This document shows, in pieces, positions 22,680 through 32,200 of a stretch of 64,000 nucleotides of DNA (its first letter is position 1; each line of letters opens with the position of its first letter). Made by a program: the position numbers and the translations under genes. Location of the stretch: contig KV918849.1 in NCBI GenBank assembly GCA_002049455.2, positions 186,001-250,000 on the forward strand, read 5' to 3'. The notes beneath the pieces are model-generated. The model was not told the origin of the DNA and did not search any database. It saw only the letters and a list, made by a program, of their open reading frames with translations. The stretch comes from Porphyra umbilicalis. Lineage: Eukaryota; Rhodophyta; Bangiophyceae; Bangiales; Bangiaceae.

Positions 22680-24880
22680 GGGGACGTGTTGGGGCGGCGC
22701 CCCCCGCCGCCGCCGCGCCACCGGTGCAGCCCACCACCTTGCCGCCGGCCACCGCCGCCGTCGCCCCGCCGTCGCCCCGCCGTCGCCCGACGGCGGCCGG
22801 CCGCGCCGAGGCACTGCCGCCGAGTCGCCACCGCCGTCTGCCGCCGTGGCGCCGCCCCGCGCGGGGCGCCTGTCGCCTGCGGCCGCGCAAACCGCGGCCG
22901 CCGCCGCGGCGCCGCCCCTTGCCGCCGCTGGCGCCCGCCCGCCGCCCGGAGTCGACGCTTCGCCGGCGACGCCGCCCCCCCCCCAGTCGTGCGCGCCTCC
23001 TTGGCCGTCGCGCGACGGTAGGGGGGGGGGGGCGTGCCGCTCGCCCCTGCCGTAGCCTCGCCCGTTGCCGCCGCGGCGCCACCCGGCGAATCCGCCGGCC
23101 GAGGCGCCGCCAACCTGCCCGGCGGCGGCGGGCAGCGCCGGCGCCACGCGGCGACGGCGACGCCACCCCCCCCTCCACCGCTTGCGCCTTCTCGGCCGGC
23201 GCGTCCCGGGATTGGGAAGTGGTTGCGCCGCTCGACGTTGCCGCCTCCACGCTCGTCGTCGCAGCGTCGCCGCTTGCCCCACCCGCCAGCCGCAACGCTG
23301 CCGCCAAACCGGCCGCCGCCGCCACCGCCACCACTCCACGGCTGCGGGGGCCCCCCGCCACCCCCCCCGCGCCCGCCGCCACGCCCCGCACCGCCACCAC
23401 CACCGCCACTGCCGCTATCCCGCAAACCGCTACCGACGCTACCGCCCCCCCTTGTGGACGCAAACCCACCGCCGCCGTCACGCGCGCCGCCGCCGACCGT
23501 GCCGGCGCGGGCGCCGCCGGCGCTCCCGCCGCCACCCCCACCACCGCCGCCACAGCCGGCGCCAGGGGCGCCGGCCGACGGGCCACCGCGGGGACCACCG
23601 GCGCCCCAGACGCGCCCGCCGCCGCCGGGGGTTGCGCCCCCAAACCGGCCGCCCGACGGCGGGCCGACCGCCCCGCCGCCGCCGGCGAACGCCCCAAACC
23701 GGCCGGCCGGCGATCCGCCGCCGCCGCCGTCTGGCATTCCTCCGGACACAGGTGGCGCGCGAGGCCCGCCGTCAGGGCCCGCCGGGGTGCCGCGGGGCCA
23801 CAATACGGGCGCGTCCCCCCCCCCATCCCGACAGAGCTCCCCCCCGTCCCCGCTGCCGGCGTCGCCCAGTGGCAGCCCGCCCGCGCGCGGCTGCCGCATA
23901 CCCCCCAACCCACCACCCCCCCGGGAGGCGGCACGCCCCCTCCCCCCGCCTCGGCCGACCCGCGCGCCAGCGCCTCGTCCTCTGGATCGTCGGCCGCATT
24001 GGCCGACGCGGCCGCCACTTCGGCGCCGTCCCCCGCGGTGCAGCCGCTACCGCCGCCGCCGCCGCGACGGTCGCCCCCACCGTCGTCGGCCTCCCCGTCG
24101 GCCTCGTCAATGGCGCCCGGCCCGCCGGCGGCGCCCGACGCCAACGCGCGGCGGGCACCTCCCCGACCCCACTCACCGACATCCTGCGGCCTGTAGCCGG
24201 CGGGGACCGCCGACTGCACGACCGGCGGGCGGTCGCGTCGCAGGTGAGGGCGGCGGTCACGGCCGCCCGGCCTCCGACCGCGGGGCGCCGTCGCGCGACG
24301 GCCACACCCGCCACCGCTGCCGCTGCTGCCGCCGCCGCCGCCACCGACACCGACGCGGTCACTCCCGGCCGCCGTCGACAGCGGCTGCCGCTGCCGCAAG
24401 GGCGTCAACGCTGACGCCGCCGCCGCGGCGGGACGCCCGCCCGGCGGTCGGTGACCGCCGCCACCCTCCCGCGTGCCGGCGGGGCACGGCGGCATGCCAC
24501 CACCGCCGCGGGGGGGGCCGCCGCCGCCCCCGCCGCCGCGGGCGGCGGCGGCGCCGCTCACGGTGGCCAGCCGTCGGCCGGCCGGCCGCCCGTCGTGACG
24601 GCCAAGTCGGCCACCGCCGCTGGCGCTGCTGTTGGTGCCCGTCCTCCCCCCCCGCCGGGGGGGTCCGCCCGCCACCAGCAAGGTCCGCCCGATTGGGTCG
24701 GCGGGTCGGCCGCCACCACTGCTGCCGCCGCCACCACCGCAGCTCCATCCCCGCGGCCGACGGCCACCCGCGCTCCGCCATCGTCGCCGCCGCCGTCGAC
24801 ACCGCTACTGCTGACGAGCGTGCTGGCGGCGGGGGAGGGGGGGCCGGGCGACGGCGCCTGCGGCGCTCTTTGAAGCCGCT
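22680..24880. repeat. GC-only low-complexity island (C-rich on + strand)
   Basis: About 2.2 kb of CCG/GCC/CGC-type triplets with scattered poly-C and poly-G. Frames of 680-724 codons are open on opposite strands at once, as expected from the absence of A/T. Their products are Pro-, Ala-, Gly- or Arg-rich with no domain, so they are not annotated as genes. Confidence 0.6.
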
Positions 24881-24927
24881 GGAGGTGGCGGACCCTCCGC
24901 CCAACCGTGCGAGTTCTGTGAGAAGAA

Positions 24928-25223
24928 GCCACCGCCAACCAATCATAGTGCTGGAGGCATACGGCTACACGAGCAGAACAATGTGGACACGGCTGGTATC
25001 CAATGAGAATCGTCTAAAAGAACGTCGCCGCAAGGCAGAAACACTGTCAGCTTCAGTGTCCCTCTGTTACTGCCACCCCGGAGCGACGCTTGCCAGTCAG
25101 AGTCCGAATAAAAGTGCAAGATTGCTGGCGATCTGCACGAGGCCTTGCATCTGGATCAAAGACGGCCTCAAAGCCCATTCCGATGCTTCTCTCAAGAACA
25201 CGATCTGACAGTGATCTCGTCTG
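24928..25223 (+). repeat. dispersed repeat, copy 1 (partner at 59841-60134, minus strand)
   Basis: Starts GCCACCGCCAACCAATCAT and ends near CTGACAGTGATCTCGTCTG. The minus-strand sequence from 60134 to 59841 matches in the same order, including a 28-nt block around GGCCTTGCATCTGGATC with one mismatch. Both copies follow a GC-only tract and both lie inside a transposase gene. It has no coding capacity that I can support. Confidence 0.8.
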
Positions 25224-25290
25224 AGCAGCTCGGGGGTGCGCTCCGTTCCAACAGACGGTGTTATTGATTCTTACAGTGAACACGAATCGC

Positions 25291-25330
25291 CTTGAAGTAG
25301 CCAAAAAAGCGCGCGGGCAGGACCGCCGAG
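25291..25330 (+). repeat. ~37-nt recurring motif, copy A
   Basis: Contains TTGAAGTAGCCAAAAAAGCG followed by a GGGCAGGACCGCCGAG block. Related copies occur at 25535-25575 (+) and 59581-59622 (-), always at the distal side of the dispersed repeat. It may mark the end of the inserted element. Confidence 0.65.
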
Positions 25331-25534
25331 CACTGTATGCTCCGATTGATCCTGAATTGGACGAAAAGTGGCCCAGGACGCCGGGTCTTGGCCGCACACA
25401 GCGCTTGCCCATTGCCTTTGCCTCGGAATGGTCGATGGAGCCGTAGTCTGTGGAGCACCAATCTCTCGACAGTTCTTCTCCAGTCTGAAATCGCACATTC
25501 CCCGGGAGCACCACGCGGTGGGACTCTTGAAATA

Positions 25535-25575
25535 CACTGAAGTAACCAAACAAGCGCGTGGGCAGAACCGCCGAC
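25535..25575 (+). repeat. ~37-nt recurring motif, copy B
   Basis: Contains TGAAGTAACCAAACAAGCG followed by GTGGGCAGAACCGCCGAC. It lies just before the KDZ-like reading resumes, so it could be the right boundary of the insertion. Confidence 0.65.
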
Positions 25576-25597
25576 GGGCTTCGTTGGTCCGCCACTT

Positions 25598-27215
25598 TTG
25601 TCAAGATGTGTCGGTCGAGGGAGACCCCTTTACCAAGGTTTTCCGCAGCTGGTGGATCCTCGCCAAGGGTTGGTCGGCGGCGGGGGTGACGCGGTCGGTC
25701 ACCGCGTCTCGGAGCCGCCGCACCGTCTCGTGGCTGATGTCGACCGGGCTGGCGCTGATGGGCAAAGACCCGCCCGAATGGCCGTTAGACTGTGGGGACT
25801 GCTGCGACGGAAAGCGGTTTCGCGTCGTCACGGCGGACGGGATCTGGGTCGGATACCTGAAGCGGCTGGTCACCAACTACTACAAGGCGTACAGCGAGGG
25901 GTGCGCGTCGGACAAGGAGCTGCTGCAAGTCGCCAGCCTCATCGGCAGCGAGTGGGTGCGTCGGTTTTTGCGACTCTGCCTGAACAACGCCGAGGAGACC
26001 ATCACGATTACGGCCGACCAGCGCAAGGCGTCGTGCGTGGCGCTCTCCGTCCTCTGCCCCGTCGCCGTCCCGCCGTCGTGTGTATCGAGCACCCTTGTGT
26101 GCACCGCATCCGTCTCGGTCCGTGTCTGGGCCATGCTGTCGGAGCTGTGGGACCTTCCGACCTGCTTGGTGAGTTTTGCCAAGGGGCTGCTCGCCGCCAC
26201 CACCAAGGTCATCATGGCGGCGGTTGCGGCTCAAAGGCCAGTGGCCGACACTGTGGCCGAGCTGCAGCTGCAAGCGTCTCTGCGCCAGTGGCTGGCGACG
26301 CCCCGTGCGGCCAACCGCAATGGGCCTGTGGCGAACCCGCACGCCGGTGGTGCGCCCGTGCCTGCCGCCGCCGTTCCCCCTCCTGCTGTCGGTGCTGGGG
26401 GTGGTGGAGGCGCCCAGGCGCCACCCGCCGTCCTGCCCCAAATTCCATTTGGACCAGTCGTTGTCCCCGTCGTGCCAACTAAGTCGATTGACGGGTGGCT
26501 GCCACCGACGCGGGCGCTCCCCGACAACATGGCGCAGGGGCTCCTCTCGCTGATCGTCGCAATCGTGGCCGGCAGTGGCGCCGGCGGCGGTGGGGGTGGC
26601 AGCGGCGCCACCGAGGGCGGCGGCGGTGGCCGCGATATTTGCTGTGCATGCTCCCACCCGCGTGTGCTCGGCTTTGTTATTTTGGACCAACGAGAGGGCC
26701 CACCCGCGTTGCTCAACGCCATCATAACCCGCTTTCCTGTTTTCCCCGAGTACATTGTGTATGACTTTGGATGCGGAGCGGTGCGGAGCGCGATGAGCAA
26801 GCTGCCTTTGGTGCTGGCTGCTTTCACTATAACGAGCGACCAGTTCTTTATTTTCAATCATGTTTGTAGCGTTGCTTTTGACCCCCGCTCGTTTGCGACG
26901 TTGAAGGAGGCAAACACTGTCGCACATGAGCAGCGGAACAGGGATATCAAGCTCTTGGCCCGCATGCTCCGAGCGAGTGGGCAGGGCGATTACACCAGTG
27001 TGCTTGCCTACCATATGTTGGTGCACAATGTCCGAGCGCACGCCCGGTCGGCTGCCATGGCAGCTTTGCCAGACGTGTATGACTTCGGCCGCTTCTATTT
27101 TTCGAGGGAGGCGTGTCTCTGTGGGTGTGGGCATGTAGAAGCTGATCCCTTTGGAGAGGGGCTGGCTGTCTCGTCCTCGAAGGATGAGGAGGATGTGCCA
27201 GTGTTGGGCTCCTAG
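25598..27215 (+). pseudogene. KDZ-like transposase, 3' catalytic part
   Basis: The frame is open to the TAG at 27213-27215 (~540 aa). It starts with a helical region, then CGDCCDGKRFRVVTADG, where the Asp fits the first catalytic acidic position, a Pro/Gly-rich linker and CCACSHPRVLGFVILDQ (a CxC motif). Next come YIVYDFGCG (Asp codon 26762-26764), SDQFFIFNHVC and EAN then EQRN near 26929. The order 'CxC - YD.GC - D.F...H.C - EQ.N' is characteristic of KDZ and HMGXB3-like transposase domains. It ends with an acidic tail. This part has no internal frameshift, so it may be a fairly recent copy. Its 5' half lies at 20942-22532 beyond a composite insertion. An AATAAA occurs 29 nt after the stop. 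Confidence 0.6.
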
Positions 27216-27243
27216 TCCTACTCGAGTGACGAGGGGGACAGCG

Positions 27244-27249
27244 AATAAA
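27244..27249 (+). terminator. AATAAA polyadenylation-signal candidate
   Basis: Lies 29 nt after the stop of the KDZ-like gene in a locally AT-richer stretch, at the expected place and on the right strand. It is a motif match only. Confidence 0.4.
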
Positions 27250-27905
27250 TTGTATAAAGTTGCTATACCTTACTCGACCGCGTCGGGCCTCCAAAAATAC
27301 CACAGTGGTGTACGTATCCAGTGCGTGGCAAATCAGTGAGTAGCGACGCCCAAGGGGACGGGCGAAGCAACAGGACAGCGGGGGTGCCGCTGAGGCCGAG
27401 GTGTGGGTGGGCGGGAGGGGAGGGGCTCCCCGCTCATTCGAGTGGAGGGGCGCACAACCACCACCGCGGAGGCCATCTGCCGCGACGGACATAGCCAGGA
27501 GGCCGCAGAGAGCTCTGGGCGGGCGCCAGAGGGTGGCACCAGCGCTGGCCGCGGCGCGCTAAAAATCCGGCAGCACTGCTCGTTTCCACTGTCGGTGCGG
27601 TAGCGGCCTGTGTGGGCGGGGATGGTGAAACACATTCGCGCGCAGGGTGTAGTGGCCGACTCTCAATCCCTGGAGCCTTTGTGGGGAGCGCCGGGCGGCG
27701 CAGAGTGTGACGACGGAAGCGGCGGTGGAGGCCGTGGCATGTACCGTCGCTGTGGGGGGCTGGTGCCGTCTGTTGTCATGCGCCGTGTTTCCCTCGTGGC
27801 TGCGACTGTGGTAGCCGGCCGCGGCGACGCTGTTCTGATGGCCAGATACTTCTCCTGTCGGGTGATTTCTGGGAGGAAGGACTGCACGTGGCTCCCCGGT
27901 AGCGG
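27250..27905. other. no gene recognised
   Basis: Short open frames on both strands show no domain. No tRNA-like or repeat structure was noticed until the direct repeat that starts at 27906. Confidence 0.4.
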
Positions 27906-28172
27906 CGGATAGGACTCGCAAAGGAGCATCGCTTGCATATGCGAAACTCACAGACGTGCCACGCACCGGCCGTTGAGCGACGGCTCGACTTTATAGACGT
28001 GCACTGAAAAAGTGATGCCAAAGAGGGGGTCCTCACGCAACTGTACAAAACACTAATGGAGGCTGCTCCCATGACCGCTCTGTATCGAGAAGCGCCGTGA
28101 AAAGACCAAACGGCGATGCTTTTTTTCATAACATACGCAACCCCTCCCAGACGCATCAAATTCAATGGTTCG
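27906..28172. repeat. 332-bp-period direct repeat, unit 1
   Basis: From CGGATAGGACTCGCAAAGG through the T7 run near 28119-28126 (over 220 nt) this unit matches unit 2 at a constant offset of 332. Similarity then weakens over the next 40 nt. Both units keep a shared ~85-codon minus-strand frame (starting near KKSIAVWSFHGASRYR), but identity at the DNA level makes that uninformative. Function unknown. Confidence 0.8.
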
Positions 28173-28237
28173 GAGCCTACGAAAAACGCATTGGCGACGC
28201 TTCAGCTTGTCAAGCTGCCTTTTATGGGCTGTGCCAT

Positions 28238-28499
28238 CGGATAGGACTCGCAAAGGAGCATCGCTTGCATATGCGAAACTCACAGACGTGCCACGCACCG
28301 GCCGTTGAGCGACGGCTCGACTTTATAGACGTGCACTGAAAAAGTGATGCCAAAGAGGGGGTCCTCACGCAACTGTACAAAACACTAATGGAGGCTGCTC
28401 CCATGACCGCTCTGTATCGAGAAGCGCCGTGAAAAGACCAAACGGCGATGCTTTTTTTCGCAACATACACCACCCTCCCAGAAGCATGACAGTCTATGG
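28238..28499. repeat. 332-bp-period direct repeat, unit 2
   Basis: Second copy of the unit at 27906. A 65-nt spacer separates them, and unit 2 runs directly into the GC island at 28500. Near-identity suggests a recent duplication or ongoing homogenisation. Confidence 0.8.
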
Positions 28500-29200
28500 T
28501 GCGTCTGCCGGTGCCGCCGCACCGCGGCGACGGCCGGTGGTCGCGGCGCGGGGTGACTTCTGGCCGGTGCTCTCGGCGGAAGGTGACCTCTGCTCGGGCA
28601 AGCGAGCGTGCTGCCTCCACTGCCGCCAGGCGGAGCTTTGACCGCTGCCGCCGCCACCGCGGCCACGGCCGTCACGGGCGCCAACCGGAGTGCCGCCGCG
28701 CGGCCCCCGGCAGGCCCCCGCGGCGCGGCGCGATCGCCGTAGGGGGGACGCTGTGGCGTCCTCCCTCCGGCCACCGCCGAAGTGCCCACGCTGTGCGGCG
28801 GTGGCGGCTGCGGCGGAGGCGGCGGCGGCTGCGGCGGCGGCTGCGGCGGCGGCGAGCGCAGCGGCTGCGGCGGCCGACGCGGCCGACGGGGTCGCGACGG
28901 CCGGCGCAGCGCACCACACCGCCCCACGCAGTCCCCGACCCCGCGTAGTCGCCCAATAGGCGGCTGCGGCGGCGGTGGCGACGGGCAAGCCAGCCCCGCT
29001 CGTCATCGTGCGCACCGCCACAGTCGTCGCCGCTGCCGACCGCCACGCCGCGGAGAATCGCCGCGCTGGCGGCCACCGCCAACATGTGGGTGGCGGCGGG
29101 AGGGGGCGACGCCGCGTCGGCACTCTCTCCACCTGCCGCCACAAAGTCTCCCCTGTCGCGCACAGCCGTCTTTGTGCAGCCCGCAACCGAGGCGGGGGGG
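28500..29200. repeat. GC-only low-complexity island
   Basis: CGG/GCC/GGC-rich sequence, very Ala/Gly/Arg-coding in every frame, ending in a G9-10 run near 29190. Compositionally like the islands at 14.6, 22.7 and 60.2 kb. No gene supported. Confidence 0.55.
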
Positions 29201-32200
29201 GGGGCGGGATACGTTGAAAGAAAAGAAAAAGACAGCGGAGGACGTTGTCCTCTGGAAGTGCGACCCAACTCCACCTGAATTTCATTCAGGGATAAACCAC
29301 GAACTACTACGGCGCGGCGAGTTTAGAACTAAGGAGCTAAGGCCTCGCCAGGCCAAGCCTGGAGAACCCAATCCGGAAATTCTGGCAGTGCCCGTAGGCA
29401 AGGGAGCATTCATTGCGAATAACGAGCCATTTCCTTCATGTGTCTTAACCGTAGCGTCCGTGGTCCTTGGAGTTGGGAGGTGTTGCTCACCCCGGGAGGT
29501 GCACCGATTTACAAGCCAATGGCTTTTGCACTGCTGATTTGAACTCGTGACCCCATGGTCACGAGCGTGGTTTTTTCCCACGAAGCCGCAGCAGCTTCTG
29601 TTACTACAGTAAGCCCCATTCTAGGTTTTATGCTAGCTGTTTGAAACGAAATTTGAGACGACAGTGCCAGGGTCGGTCCAGGTCGCCCTCCCCGCCCTCC
29701 CCCCTCCTCGCACCCCCACACTATGTCGCCCCATGCCCCGTCCGCTTAAATGTCCCTCCTTGACCCTCCCCCCTGCCACTCCCAGTTTGTCCTTCTGCCA
29801 CCCCATGACGTACTGCCGCTTGGGGCTGTCGGCGCCCTGCTGGCCGCAGCGGCGGCGGGGGAGAAGAGTGTCGGCGCCCCCCCCACAAACACTCAACGGC
29901 AGCCGCGCCGCGGTGCGGCCGCCAGTGCTGCCCAGCGCCACAGCAGGAGGGTGCGCTGGGGCGGCAGCGAAAGTGCGCCACGCCGCTGCACGCACCCCCG
30001 GCAACAGCGACAGGAGGGGGAGGGGAGCGGGCCTTGGCCGACGTGCGCTGCGCCGCCGCGCGAGCCGGACGACCCGACACCCCCCCCTCCCCCCTACGGG
30101 CGCGGGCCGCAGCACAACGACCGACCCTTGCCTTGCGCTTTGCCGTGCTCACGGCGGGTGGCAACTTCTCAAGTGGAACCAAAATAAATATAAAAAAACC
30201 GGGCCCGAGCCGCGCCGCCTCGTTTCCTTGCGCGCTCGGGCCACGGTCGAGGGGAGCGTGAGGCGTGGCAGCGCGGCCCGATCGCAACAGACCCGATCAG
30301 ACGCCCCCCCCCCCTCAGGAGCACCCTGGGCACGAATTACCTATTTGTGCAACGGGCAGAGTGGGGGAGGCGATCGTCGGACCGATGTGCGTTCCCACCA
30401 ATGAATGCGGTCCGCCGCCACTCTGACGATTGATTAGGTATAGGGTGTTTATGTACCAGATAAAGCAGTTGGAACCGTCCGCGCCAAGATGGCTGCGGCT
30501 ATACGGTTTAGGTCCAAAGCTGCAGTGTCTTCGGGCGTCCGAGCCGCGCCTACAAACTCCAAAAACTGGTTGACAGTCTATTGAGGAGTGAGGCGCGGCG
30601 CGCTGGGCGCACCCGCAGCCGCTGAACCTTCCAACGTTTGTGGTATGGAGGGCGGCGGCACAGCCGTGCCGCTCACTCCGACGGTGTCACACGTCAAGGC
30701 GGGCGCGGGAGTGGTGCGGTGAGGCACAAAAGGGGAGAGGACGGCCACAGCGGTGCCTGTGCGCGCACCCGGCGAGGGCGCGCCACAGCGCGGACTGCTG
30801 GCGTGCTCGGAGTCTAGTGTAGAATCTCCTCCCATCGCTGCGACACCCGATGTGCGCGTCTTGAGCCCCCGTGACTGCACGACCGAGCCGCCGAACTTCG
30901 CTGCGTCGCCTGTCTGGGCGGCCGGAAGTGAGTCACGGAGGGGGGGGGGGGAAGGGCCGCGTTGGCACAAAGCCCGCCTGCCGGCGCGACCAATCGGATG
31001 TCAGCCGTCGCCCCCACGGCCACGACAGCCCCGACTGCCGGTGCCCCGGCAACAGCTGCACCGACCGAGCCGGAGCGGTCAGCTGTCGGGACAGTGGGCG
31101 GTGAGAGGCACGGGTGGGGGGGGGGGCGAAATCGTCACCCAGCCTGCCCGCCGGTGTCGAGGGCCATGCCGGCGCCACAGCCCGCTGACGACGGACTGCA
31201 GCAGCGTAGCACGGGGCGCAATCTCGGTGCGGAATACCGTCAGCATCTTTGTGCGAGCCGCCCTTGCTCCGTCGAAACGGCAGGGCTGCCGCCGCCCCAA
31301 CGGCCGTTGCCGAATTCTTGCCGTCTACGGTCTTGCTTGCCACTGCTAGCCACGCGAGCGCCTCAACTGTATGGGTGAGGAAATGTTGGTGACACAGGGG
31401 GCAAAAAAAGGTAAACACTTTACCAGAAAAAGCTGCTCGGAGCTGGGCAGACGTGGGCACACTGTGAGATTGGAGAAGCGAAGTCGATGGTTAGGTTTGA
31501 TGCCTTCTAGTGACGAAACCAATAGCGGTCGGATGGGTACTCTTGGCACAGCCCGAGGCAGCTTCGAGCGGGGAACACGATGACACTGCAACCACAACGG
31601 TGACAAACGACCATCCACAAAAGTACCCACAGAAATTGATATACGTACCTCAGCGGTCACGGAAAGACGGTGCCGTCCCTGCCACCGCGGAGCATCATTG
31701 CGCGGCCGCCGTGCCGTGCCAGATGCCTGGTCGGGGGCGAGGGTTTCCTTCTGGCACCCTGAAGCGGGTGGGGGGGGGGGTAGAGAGCACGGTGGCGGCA
31801 CGATGATGATGAGCCCCGAGGTAGGCGATCTTGCAACCGACGGACCTGCTGTCGATGAAGACGTGCCTCCCAATTGCTGTTTCCACCGCCAGCGGCCGCC
31901 ACAGCCACTGAGACTACTGCAGGAATCGGGACGCTTTCATCCAATTCGTGAAATGCAACCGGAACTTTCATATCCAAAAGAGCCACCTTGAATAGGCATG
32001 CCCTGCGTACCCTTTGTGCCCGGCAACAATACAGTTTGGAGCACACAGGAGCGGGTGGTTGACTGAACTGTCGATCATCCGAGAGACCCTTCCAGACCAG
32101 GGTGGGGGGCTACTAGAATTCTTTCTGAAAGATCCGATACAGAGTGTCGATCGTCGCGATTCCGTACCACGCTCGTCGCGATTCCGTACCACGCTACTTG

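Larger units (their letters stand above)
22540..25597. repeat. composite insertion separating the two KDZ-like halves
   Basis: The segment begins with about 140 bp of AT-richer sequence, continues with the GC-only island, then the dispersed repeat copy at 24928 and two copies of a ~37-nt motif. The transposase reading resumes near 25598. Exact ends and target duplication were not found, so it may be one element or several nested ones. Confidence 0.45.

Noticed and set aside
22639-25208. Long open frames on both strands (680 and 724 codons) in the GC-only island
   Set aside because: Composition lacks A/T, so stops are absent by chance. The products are low-complexity Pro/Ala/Gly/Arg, and opposite-strand frames overlap fully.
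29520-29620. tRNA-like sequence on the minus strand (GAGTTCAAATC resembling a T-loop)
   Set aside because: No T-stem, anticodon arm or acceptor stem can be formed. The nearby complementarity is a simple 9-bp hairpin.
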